From Trichoplax adhaerens (lineage: Eukaryota; Placozoa; Uniplacotomia; Trichoplacea; Trichoplacidae): a DNA stretch of 64,000 nt. This document shows, in pieces, positions 12,002 to 32,200 of the stretch. The first letter of the stretch is position 1, and each line of letters starts with the position of its first letter. Under the pieces are notes generated by a model, which worked only from the letters and a program-made list of their open reading frames with translations, made no database searches and had not been told where the DNA came from. Position numbers and translations under genes: made by a program. The stretch is from positions 10,373,064 to 10,437,063 of the forward strand of contig NW_002060943.1 of assembly GCF_000150275.1 (NCBI RefSeq). Direction: 5' to 3'.

Positions 12002-15000
12002 TTAATTCATGAGGAGTTCTATTTGTACAAGACGTGAGTTGGTATCTCCTGGAATACGATAGGATATCATTCCGGCAAAAGTGATTAATGTACGGGCCTG
12101 ACGACGTATTTCTTTAACATGCTGGAAATGAAAAAATACATCCATTTCAAGCAATGAAACGAAATCAGCTGTGAAAATATCTTTCATTTTATAATTAACT
12201 ATAGTCTAACACTTCATACCATATCTCTGCCCCCATCATTTGCTCGAGATGTCAGCAAGGGATTTTGTATACTTCCAGGTCTATAATGTTCAGTTATGAG
12301 TGAAAATAAAACATCTTCTTTAGTTCCGATATTGATGTACAGTATAAGTAAAATGGACCCTCGGGCGAACCTGATAGATTCATACTGAGCGTACAGGATA
12401 TTCATCGTTGCTAACAATACTTGAGGAATATTTCGTTTTATCTAAGAGATAAATTAAGCAGGTACGGCTTTAATATATTGGCGTACCATATATACCTAAT
12501 CACAAGCTACTACTTGTGTAATAGAGTATCATCTCATCAATTGAACCTCATCAGCAATTTGTTTAAAGGAAGCAACTTTTTGTTCCACAGTATCATCAAT
12601 CTCTAAAGGTAGTATACCAATTTTCTTAACAACCTAATAAATAAAATACGTATATAATTGTATACACTCAACAATCAGTTATGATTAAAATATACAAATT
12701 GCTTGCTTACATCAAGGGCCTGTTCGTAATTATGACCGTGAAATAAGTCGAAGAACAGCATCACATCCAAAAGTATATATAGTGCTTTAAGACGTACTCG
12801 ACTTGCGAAATGGCCAAGCGATTTGAAGCTGTGTCGAAGATACATAGTTTATGAATGAAAGGGTCATACAAGCCAAAATTTAAATATTTTTCAATATGCA
12901 TATCACACTTGAGGGTATCATACCGTTGAGCGATAGAAACAGCCAAATCCTGTAACCGAGATCTTGTGTTATCACTGTCATTCGATTTCGGTACGACCTG
13001 CAAGTTAATTTAACATTCAAAAGGTAAAATATTATGAACTTAAGTCAAAAAAGTACCAGGATCAGTGTAAAATATCAAAGCATAATACCTGACTAAGAAG
13101 TCTGTTAAGAATTTCCAAAACTTTTTCATGATTCTGAAGGCATGCAACAGATTAGATACAGTACATAAGCATGTTTAGATAACTAAAGAGCTACGTAGCA
13201 GCAGGTACATCAGCGAACTAGGGCGTTATACCTTTGCTAAGTCATATAACTTAATAGCTTCTTCAAATAGTCCTTTCTTTTCCGACTCAACGGCAACTTT
13301 TTCAATAACCGCCTTTGCACCACTTATGTAAAATTTATCTATACAGCCAAGCTAAAAGTTGTAGGATAAGGTTACTGTAATAATAGTGAACATTGCTGGT
13401 GAATTTTTCAACTAACTTTTTTACTTCCATCGCTGTTTAAGCTGCCTAGAAGCATATCAAATTCTCTGGTTTCCAAAGCCAATTCGCTTAACGAAGACTC
13501 AAAAACATCTTCACCTTGAGGGTTTTTTATTCCTCTAAAAATGTACATTGTAGGAGTCAGTCACTGGTGATCATTCGTTCTCAAATTATATACGTACTTC
13601 AATAAATATAGATATTGTAGCGCTTCTCTTGTATTTGTGCCTTCGAATTTTCTTATGTAGGACATTATTAAACGACAAAAATTCAAACGTCGAGAAGGCT
13701 GAGGATCCGAAGGTTCTACTGTAACTGAAAGATAGCCAGGCAAATAAAAAACGTTAGTTAGATTTAGTGATTGTATTTATGTAATAAAGTGTCTATCGAA
13801 ACGCAACGACTTCCACAACTTGAAGGAAAATCACTTTATTACAGTAGTTACGTCTTCTACCAAGGACTAGATTATCTATAGCTACTCTGTCTTCGGAGAT
13901 AAAATCTCCTACTTATATACAATTGTGTACAGAGTATCTTCTTGACACATAAATCATTATCTACCTTAATAAGGCTAACATCACACCTCTAGCGTACCTG
14001 GAGGTGCCAAGCAGTATGACTAATAACTTTTACAATCCGTATTGCAATTACTAATACAAATCCTCACATATTTAATCTCACTCTACGATCTAGCACCTAT
14101 ACAAGTGTATCTATCTTAATTAGCCTAGTAATTACGTCATGCACGATATTCACACATACTGTATATAATCTTAAGCTATATTTGGGCTGCACTACAATTT
14201 AATAACGAAGTCTTACGTAATTGTGATTGGGATGACTTAGACAAAGAGAGTATATGGGCTTCATATAATGAGATGGCAAAATGGATACTATGAGTTCGAT
14301 ATCTAGCGATCCTAAATAAAAACTCGATAGCCTGAATATATTTTCAGATATATCGGTTATGCAAAGACATTAATGTTAGGAACAGTGAGCTATGAAAAGA
14401 TCTTGAATACAATCGAATAAAGAATACTAACATACCGCTTCAAACTGCATTGTAAGAAGAAGCACTCTGAAGTACAGTAACGGTTGTTGATATGCATTAA
14501 AGTGAGATTCTCCTGAAGAAAGAAACAGGAAAACCGTATACTATTAGCAGCTAAATTAAATGAACACTGCATAATTATATAAAATGGAGATATACCATAA
14601 TGATCTATCAGTAACGTTTGCAGTTGAGGAAGTGTAAAAACCTCCTGAGATTGACTGTTGTCTTCGTTTGGTCTAAGTTGACAGAGCTAATATAAAGTGG
14701 AGATCGAATTTCGTTACTAAGAAATGACGTGGACAACATTTATGTACGTATTAGATATAGTAATTCCATGCCTTAAGCCAAATATAATCTTCTGTTTTAG
14801 TTGCAACTTCAGCGTGACTATCAGTCGGGTCACAACTTCCCACAATACAGTAAACAATTCTACAGCAAAGGTATAATAAGACCAAGGTTACAACTGTAGC
14901 AGAACAATGATGACAATTACTAGTAAATTCTATAACTTACAACCGAAGCTAACTTAAGAGAAAATGACTATCATACATTATAATTATATATAAAAGCCAG

Positions 15001-18000
15001 TACATGATTGTATTATTATTAATTTAAAATCGGTAATTCTTGACAATCTGTTAAAATATCCATTTAAAAGGATAATATCCTTCTATTTGAAAATTGAGCT
15101 GACCCAATTATAACTCATAATGTAAATAACAAACCAGCCATAAATATCATACCGTTTGAAGGGGTCAGAGCTATGCCCTTCAGATCTTTTGTACATGAGT
15201 TGCACCTTAGTTGCAGATGGCGCAGAAATACTACCAGAGGCAATACCAGAATTTAATATTGATTACAAGCTATTCATGATTTATAAATTTTATTTCAACG
15301 GTGTAATACTGTACCTGTGATTAGGGCTATTAGCAAATTCTTCAAGATAATTTGTAATCTCGCCTAGATATTGTCTACAAAATATATTTTATTTAGTACT
15401 AGTTAAAATAATGGAATTCTATATCAAGTCAAATATATCTTACAGGTCAGCAGCGTTCAACATCGCTTTTAAGTCTCCGCATCGAATACAATAGTAAATC
15501 ATAGCCCACACTGGCTTATCATCAACTAGACCGTCCTAAATATTACAATAGTCATCAGCAACGATCATAAAACAAACCCTGGCTAACGTCTTACCTCTAA
15601 ATTCAAGACAGAATTAGGCATAGTGATATTCAGAAAACTTTTTACGGTATGATAAGTACTCGGGACACCACCTAACTTTGCTTGATGTAAGTTTCCATAA
15701 ATTGTCTTTTTAACGTAATCTAAATATCTATACAGAAAGTTACATTAAGAGCGATGTAAAGGCCCACTAAAATTTGATCATAAGCTTACCTCCTTTCCAA
15801 ACAATTTCGTGCCTTATTTATAAACAACATTTGTGATTCTGCTTCATACCTTAGAAAATTAATCCTCGATCAGCACGGAATACTTCTATTACAATAAGTT
15901 TACCTACTATTCTAATAGAGGCAACAAGATTCTCTTTACCGTAGTGCTAGCGGATCGATAACCTCAGTGATTTCGATATCGGCTATTTCATAAATTAGAT
16001 CCCAAATATCTACAATGTTCTATGGAGATAGAGAGCTCGTTAACTGCATGTCTGCATGTTTAAAGAATGCTATTTTGGCTAATATTTACCGCGTCAGCCT
16101 CCCTAGAAGCAGCTTCTCGTAATGCCTGAATAAGATTAACTTGCTCTCCATTAATGAGCCTTTCATTGCGAATGTATATCTAAAACAAAATTTTTAGTAA
16201 TACAATTATTAAAAAGGCCAAACATACAAAATATTTCATATTATTGACATAGAAATCTACCTCCCGTGCATAAGAAAGCTCTATCGCATCCATCACACCT
16301 TGTTTTTCAATAATTGCAACGCTACTAGGGCCCTAGCCAATAAATTATAATTATCATATTACTTAGTAATATATAAATCTATCGATAAATATAAAAATTA
16401 CTAACATCATTGTCGTCAGTTACAGCAATATCTTCTCCGCTACCGATTAGATGATTTAAAATTTTTACTTTCTCTTTTTCCCATTCTGTGACCATATATT
16501 GCCATTGATGTTGCTCTGCCATTTCCATTGTCTTAAATATAATGAAAGATTAATGGGCAAAAATTGTACTAAATACTTTATGATTAAACCTAAAATACTA
16601 TTAATCTCCATGCATGCTTGCGAAAAAGAGTTAACTACATTTAGTTTAGAATTTTTCTCTATAATTAACTTACATTTCGTCTAGCTTCTTCTATAGCAGA
16701 TAACATAGCATTTTCACGTTCGTTCCTTATGAAGCCCTTGTCAAAAGAATATGTTATAATTATACAACGGAATATTCGTCCAACTAGGTATCTTTGACTT
16801 GTCTTAAGCATTTTAGGATCAAGAAATGGTGATAGAATTTGTCATAACTCAATTACCTGAATATCCGAATCACTAATCGGTTCCAGAGGATGCAAGTTAG
16901 CGGATGTTGCCAAAATATCAACGTCTTGGTCAAGATCAGTCAAATCGACACCATTAGATCCTAATAGCATAGACCTATCGAGTATCCCAAAAGTAAATGT
17001 TTTCCGTTACGAGCAGGATTTCCAAAGACAATTTGTAAATTACGAGGTATAATTTTAATCTGTGTTTCTCTCATATTATATTATAATTATTATCATTTAT
17101 GGTTATTTTAATAAGTACTTTCACTATCCTTTTAATCGGTATTGAGTTGCAAGAGCAAAATTTTAATTTAAGGTGTAGCAATTAATCATTCATGGGGATG
17201 ACTTTATTATATAATCGTAGTGTAGCGTACACCATCATAAATTTCATCGTGAGAATCTATACTGTAGTTTGGACAGCAGACTACAGAAAGATAAAAAGCT
17301 ACTAGCTACACCAACAGCAGTTACGAATTTGGCACTACCATGCTTTATGGACCATAAATAAATTAAATTACGGTACATTTATCAAGAGGTTAGCCAATTT
17401 TAGATTTTCCGACCTACAATATTACAGTACTGTCGTGGAGGTATTTGGTCGAAAGGTAAACTGTATTCGTAAGATCAATATTGAAGACAAGAAGGTTAAA
17501 ATACTATAGAAATTAAAAAAAACCTTTGTACCTGAGTTAACCGCTAAAATGTAGCCATCTGATGTACGCACTATTTAAACGGCAACGTATACATGTGTTT
17601 GCATATAATGCTGTGCTACCATAGCCTGTATTCGACAATCTTTCAGTTTATATAGCATAATACGAGAACTTCCAAACGTGGTCGAAAGGCTGATAGTACC
17701 GTATCGTGTTCGAATTCATAGTACAGTAGTATACATTTTACGGAATATTAATTTTATAGATCATGAATTCTCGTATTATTCTTACAAGATATGCAATGAT
17801 CTCGACTCATACCGTACATCATGATAGTTATTGCTCTACTGTACTGTACTCTTGTCTGTACCGTACTATGCACGTATGCCGAACTACGAACTGACAGTTC
17901 AAGAAAGCATGGATCTAACTTTGATGAGGACAGGAAGGCTTACGTTAAAACATTACAGTAACTAAACAATAAAAACGAAGTACTGTAGTAGTAAAATTGA

Positions 18001-18346
18001 TATTCTTTCCTTTGATTTTAAGGGCTTGTATAGAGTAATAAATCATTCGATAAATACGATTAAAGGCTCATTATTATTACGCGTAAAATGTTACTATCAG
18101 CTATGGAACATGTAGCTTGTACTGGAGCATAGTAAACGACTGTTCGACTTACGCTTTTGCTTTTACATCTTTCATTTCACCGGTAGCATGAATAGTTTTA
18201 CTCTTCAATTTCTGTACCGTTTCTGAGATTTGTAATAAACTTCGTTCCACCCGAGGCAATTCTAAACCATGTTCTATATCAGCATTCAGCTGTTCGGCAT
18301 GCTGAACAAGTTCGTCGAACGTAACCGCATTTGTATTCGAAGCCAT
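12002..18346 (-). CDS. NUP93: Nucleoporin NUP93
   Basis: NUP93 is a scaffold component of the nuclear pore inner ring, anchoring NUP205/NUP188 and the NUP62 complex. I traced 26 exons: 18346-18153, 16974-16857, 16736-16674, 16531-16406, 16332-16261, 16179-16090, 16019-15940, 15849-15790, 15727-15595, 15535-15444, 15374-15315, 15230-15153, 14859-14772, 14686-14596, 14512-14436, 14331-14217, 13724-13598, 13534-13417, 13351-13232, 13133-13089, 12997-12924, 12828-12711, 12633-12547, 12441-12371, 12280-12220 and 12121-12002. The sum is 2478 bases, 825 residues, against 819 in human. Matches run end to end, from the N-terminal coiled-coil region (ELPRVERSL) through [15 protein letters not shown] and [10 protein letters not shown] to the C-terminus ([11 protein letters not shown], ending LLMN). 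The exon ending at 14772 is followed by a GC donor. Intron 1 is 1.18 kb. Exons 24-25 are the least certain. Confidence 0.95.
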
Positions 18347-18419
18347 ACTTGATCTTACTTTTTGCCGCCTTTTGACCTTAAATCGGTCTAAAGAGAACTG
18401 TTGAACGTTGTCTACAGCT

Positions 18420-18668
18420 CACGGATATACAGTACATTGCCGTACACAGTATGTAACAGCCATTGGTACTGTATCTCAACAGCGTGCGCAACTCACTCAC
18501 CGTCAGGTCTATGCGCAACTGTTCAATGGTTCAGTAAAGAACAGTACAGTACAGTACTGTACAGTACACAATACAGTACAGTACTATATTGTATTTACTG
18601 TACTGTACACTGTACCGTACAGTACAGTACAATATTTGTACTGTACAGTATGCTGTACTGCACGCTTG
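18420..18668. repeat. TACTG/CAGTA pentamer repeat cluster at the NUP93 promoter
   Basis: The cluster starts about 75 bases upstream of the NUP93 ATG (18346, minus strand). The densest part, 18541-18660, is a chain of (CAGTA)n and (TACTG)n blocks with several inverted junctions. Two overlapping open frames of 92 and 107 codons across it encode only Tyr/Cys/Thr/Val/Gln/Leu low-complexity strings and are not genes. Confidence 0.9.
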
Positions 18669-18930
18669 ATAAGACGTGAAATGATGATTCACAGAGCTGC
18701 TAAAGATTTAGATATCTGTAAACTTACCTAATATTCTGTTTTCAGTATATTATATTTTATATTATGTATATATAACATGTACAATGGTAGAATATACTCG
18801 TATATTACTGTCGTCTTTTGTACTATTTACGATGAGATCACTTCTCCTAAGTTATTAACTTTACTTTATTTCTCATAGTAATCCGTAGATACCTAAAATC
18901 TGTTTACGCTAAACTTGTTTACTTGTCAAA

Positions 18931-18972
18931 AGGGTAAGAGAATGCTATATAAATGAGCGCATCTCTTACCCT
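18931..18972. repeat. Perfect 11-bp inverted repeat (hairpin)
   Basis: AGGGTAAGAGA at 18931-18941 is exactly reverse-complementary to TCTCTTACCCT at 18962-18972, leaving a 20-base loop. It sits at the start of a GC-richer patch of about 240 bases in otherwise AT-rich intergenic DNA. I do not recognise a known RNA gene around it. Confidence 0.6.
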
Positions 18973-21149
18973 AGGCATCTTTCCCGTAGGTCCCTCCGAC
19001 TATGCGCTATGTGCTTTGGATTTTAAATAGACGTAGTTATTCAATTTCTTCTCGACTCTGTTCTCCGAGTTTGAACCCTTGTTGCAATTGCTGCCTTGGG
19101 ACAATTACGTACGGGAGACTAAAATAGTGCAATAAAAGCTCTTTTAAAGGGGTCTAGGGTCCACCAGGTCCCCAATTAAAATTTTCGTAGATTTTTATAT
19201 TTCCTAATCTATAAATTAAGACTTAAGTTAAAATAAAATGATTGAAATAATAGATGGTATACTCGTACTCTATTAAATTTAGATAAGCATAGTATGGAGT
19301 ATCTTACTTTTAGAAAATACAGTACGCATACTGCGTACATTCGTTCGACGCAAAAACTAGGTGCGTATACGTAATTACGAATATGCTGTACAATGTATCA
19401 GTCAATCCATCCAAAATATCTCATATATTATATGGTAAGGCAATATCTTTGATTTTATTATTCTCAATCCATCATCAAGAATAAAAAATACGAGTTTATA
19501 AATTAACATGCGGTTATTTTTACTAGATCTTTATATTGTAGGACAAATCAGTTAATTCGCATAAATGCACATATCCATTTACATCAATCAGTGATAAATA
19601 TATTGTAATACTCGTATAGATTACTTTATCAGTACGCCATACATCTCAATGTTTGGTATACCGTAGGCTACGGTAAATTATTAATTTAAGCTGTAAAACT
19701 AACATTTGGAAATACTGTATGTATAAATGTCGAATGTATGTTTTTGTATATAAAAGTTAAGTTCTGTGCTTATTTATGGACTCATAACCAGTATGGTTAC
19801 GGACCTACCTTAACATCATACGAATTCATAGTGACTAAATATGAAGCTAGACATTAGCTGTCTAAGATCTGATGTACGATTTAAGCTGTATTGTGTGTAT
19901 ACCTGACAGATCTAACTTGGCAACGGCTAAACTTTTTTAACAGCAAAAGTATTGCTGTTAACCCTTATTGACTATCTATCATTCACACTTTGATATTTTT
20001 CATACAGCTTACTATAATTGAAAATAGTTGGTTATAAAGTGCAGATCTGTTTGTGTTGACGATATCATGGGCTAAATTTATCAAGCACTATATAGCATAA
20101 ATACCAGTAAAAGTGTTGATATTACTCAATTTCTAAATCAAATACTGCACTCTCATCAACTACTTGTTGCGATGTAATATACAGTATAATAAATAAATAT
20201 ATTTACAGTTTATAAGCCGTAAAGTGTCAGTCTTAATTGATAAGCTTGCCTAATGAATACTGGGCAAACATTAAGAACAATTTCATACAAACTAAGGAAA
20301 ACTTTCTAAATAGTAGCTTTAGAAGACGACCTCTACAATGTTTTAATTGTGTGACTAGAAATAACATATTTTTATTTCTTTTATGTCAATTATAGAACTA
20401 TAGTTATAATGGTCGTTTGATAAGAAACGATTTATAAGAACATACTATTTCGTGATATGCCATGAAATGACGACGAGCACATAATGTTATTAAGAGAAGT
20501 ACTTAATTAAATTTTAGAGAGATTATAGAGGAATAATTAACAAATAAGCAACGAAGAATTGCGTCTTAACATAAATACAGTAAACATTGAATATATGTAA
20601 ATAGAATGCTACTAATGGGTTACGGTTTTATACTTCATTTGGCATTACTTTATCAGTAATAAGTAAATAGCTCCAGAGCAGAAATATATTTAAGAGCCTC
20701 CATACAAAGTAAATATATTTACCAATACAATACATAGCAAGCGTGTATAAGCAGTGACCGAAGATCATTATGTCCGAATAGTACGAAAATAATATCGCCA
20801 ATTTCGAAGGGTAGGCTAGCTACACTAATACTGAAAAGTACAGTATATTATTCAAAATTAGGTCAATTTTTTTACCCATTTGAAGTTTTATATATTTACA
20901 TCTGTAAAGCAATAAATTATTTGATTCATTTCTAGTCAAACTCGAATACGATATATTAGTATATCTTAGTTTTCTGCAGCTGTTTCTGTCTTAGACTTCT
21001 TTCACAGCAACCAGAAAATGTCCTATTAATTTATAAAATTTCCTTCCATTAAACGTTAAGATCGCCAGTCCTATGTATCAGGGATTACAGAAATCAAATA
21101 TGTATAGCTGAAAGGGTAAAACCGTAATATCTTTTGATAAACCTATAGC

Positions 21150-29266
<8,117 letters not shown>

Positions 29267-32200
29267 CTTGCTTCCTTTTAACTTGAAACGGGTGATTTAT
29301 GAGCATCGAATAACAACCAAATTTAAGATACGTTTAAGGCGAATGCTGTACTTTCGAGTCGGTAACTCCTAAAGCCAAAGAGACAATTAAAATATTTGAT
29401 AAAAGCTTCGCTGCAATGTAATTACCGAACTTTAGTCTGGAATAAATTGATGTCACAGCCCCACCATAGCAACCGTCGTTGCTATAGAAGACTATTGTTA
29501 GCAAAGACGTCATTCCTTATTATATTCTTAGACAAATGTTTCCACACAGCGCTATTAAAATTCCACAAGATTTTTAATGTATTGCCTGCAATAGCTGAAA
29601 TTAGTTAACTATGACGAAACTGTCATAACTTTAATAGTTCTTAATTGCAGGAATCAAATTAAAAAATATGATGGCCTTCTATTAAAGGAGATTTCACTAT
29701 AAATGATATTACTTTTAAGAATTTTTTGTCTATTGCATAATTTCGTGAGAAACAAATTTTAAAGTTCGGACAATACATATACTTGAACACCCGCTATTCT
29801 AAAAAAACACGTATGTACACATAGTTTTATTATAAATGCAATAACTTAAATGAAAAGGTGAGAACAAAAAATATAAATGAGTAAGATGTAATGATTCCTA
29901 TTGTAATTCATTATGGTGACAATTATGGAATGATCTATCCAGCCACTGTATCAGTATTACTACTGACTTACTGTACAAGTATAATTCTGTTAGCAAAGGG
30001 AACATACATGTATGACAGCAGTTCAGTAAGATGTATTTCCAACTCTTGCTAACCTACATTTTTCATCAACTTGAAATTGAAGTTTTTGGAGTCATCCTAA
30101 CAACCGACTTACATCTTGTTATGAAAATAAACATTGACTGGAAAAGAAACTAATTTGCACCAATCTGACTGAAACAACAATCTAGAACGTAGTCCGTTTA
30201 TTAGTCAATATGGAGTATCGTATTGAATCGTATTCTTACCTTATATAAATAGTAATACACGGCAAATTAAAATTTTTAATACATATACATTTTTCGCTTC
30301 AAAATTCTGATTAATGGAAATGTATTAGCAGGATTATAATAAAAAAGTTTATCTTGTAGCTCATACTACTTAGAAACATAGTTAGATAAGTAGCTAGTCT
30401 GATGTTCCTCCTAGCACCGTAGGATAGAACTTTATAAATTTTAGAATAAAGTAACCACATCAGAAGTTGATGGCAGTAAATAATTTCGACTGCGTCACGG
30501 GCACACTTATTACATTGTAGTGTAGCCATTACCTATATATTTCCGATTTATTAAGTGATATACCGTACAATGAATGTTGCCATTATAGAAATTATACTTT
30601 ACAGCAAGTTTCTAATGCGAAACATACTTCATTACAATATTAAAAGTGGGCGGTGCCATTAAAAATTGTTAGCATACTGAGTACAGTACCGGGAACTAAT
30701 CGCGAATATTCAAAGACCGCTGAAAATAAAATAAAGCTACTTTATTTCAGGGATGGCCGAATACGTACATTAATAATAATTATAATATGAATGAGCGCGG
30801 ACCGGTAAAACTTTTCTTCAGTTTTATTTGTTCTACGTTATCATTCTGAACTCATCCCTTTATTTATTTAGACAATTACTGCTTGTATGAATATGTGAAT
30901 CATTTTATCTAACAAGAAATGTCGTGAAGGGAAGAATAATTATAATTACAGTATACCAGAAAATCACTCATCTATTTAAGCTATAGCTCCATAATGAAAC
31001 GGCAGTATTACGAATAAATTCAGAATTTCGATCAGTTCAGTTTGCGATTGATAAAATATTTATATACTAGTCGTCAGTGTAAATTAAATCACCCAAAATT
31101 GGTCTCCAGTGACGATTGTTTTATGCTGTGTAGATTATGCTATTTTACCAAATCATACCGTGAATTGCAGTACCTGTAGCATTAAGTGCATTTGTTTTGT
31201 ATCTGTGTAACTGACTGAAATTAAGAATAGAAGCTTAAGCAATTCGTGATTTACTGGAAAGCTGACATATTCAGAATTTGTTACGGTAATTTTTAAATTG
31301 TCTCATTAATTAATACCATCAAATGCTAATGCCATCAATTGTTCAAAATAAAAATCCTAAATTTTCACACAGGAGAAAAATAAAATGAGACGAAATATCG
31401 GTACTTTTGTGTGCGAAATCTAGCGTAATTAATTTTACTAACTTTAAATTGTATATATAATTGTATAGGGTTAAATAAATTGCAGTTTTGTACCGTACCT
31501 AGCTATTCAGTATGATATAAAATACATTGTAAGGGTAGGTATTCGATATCCAATCCATACCTCTATAGTCCAGTCTTCGACGAAGAGGCCATATAATACA
31601 TACGCGTACAGTAGACACATCGCTAATAAGAATTCTAACCTACTGTACAGTACGCCGTAACAACATTGTGAATTGGTATTAATGACTTTACAGTATTTTA
31701 TATACGAATGCCGTTATTTCTATTACTGATCTGATATATTCAGATATCTCTCATCAATCGTTCAATACACTACAAATTCCTGTTCAACAGAGATCATATT
31801 GTGCAGGATAATATGACATAAAACTCGTTTATGATCTTCGGTTACAATACTGTATTAAATCATTGCTCTCGTCTTTACTATTGAATTTGCAGTCCATTTC
31901 GCCAAGCATCGGACCGCTGCATATACGTTACAAAAGGAGCATTTGTAATTGGTAGTAAGCGTATAGTATACTCGTATACCTGTATTTTGGAATAACTATT
32001 CATTAAATCTCTATCTAAAAACGGGAATGCCGCAGTGGGACTGTATGAACATGTACTTACAGTAGGTACAATTGAAATACACGGTTAGATTAGAAAAGAA
32101 TAAGATAGTTAATAGTTTTAATTCTCCAAATCTCTGGAATAATTTGCCACAAGAACTGAATATATATGGTTAAAAATGAAATATTGTTGCTGTATTTTCC

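Larger units (their letters stand above)
18347..21149. other. Interval between NUP93 5' end and CMIP 3' end
   Basis: The left 300 bases hold the pentamer-repeat cluster at the NUP93 promoter. From about 18930 to 19170 is a slightly GC-richer patch with a strong hairpin (annotated separately). The rest, to the CMIP stop codon, is AT-rich with no recognisable gene and should include the CMIP 3' UTR. Confidence 0.6.

Noticed and set aside
18401-18731. Two 92-107 codon frames upstream of NUP93
   Set aside because: Same repeat artefact; low-complexity product lying in the NUP93 promoter.
30311-30529. 72-codon minus-strand frame with a CNKC motif
   Set aside because: Two cysteines near the start suggested a zinc site, but the rest is hydrophobic filler with no partner exons or family match.
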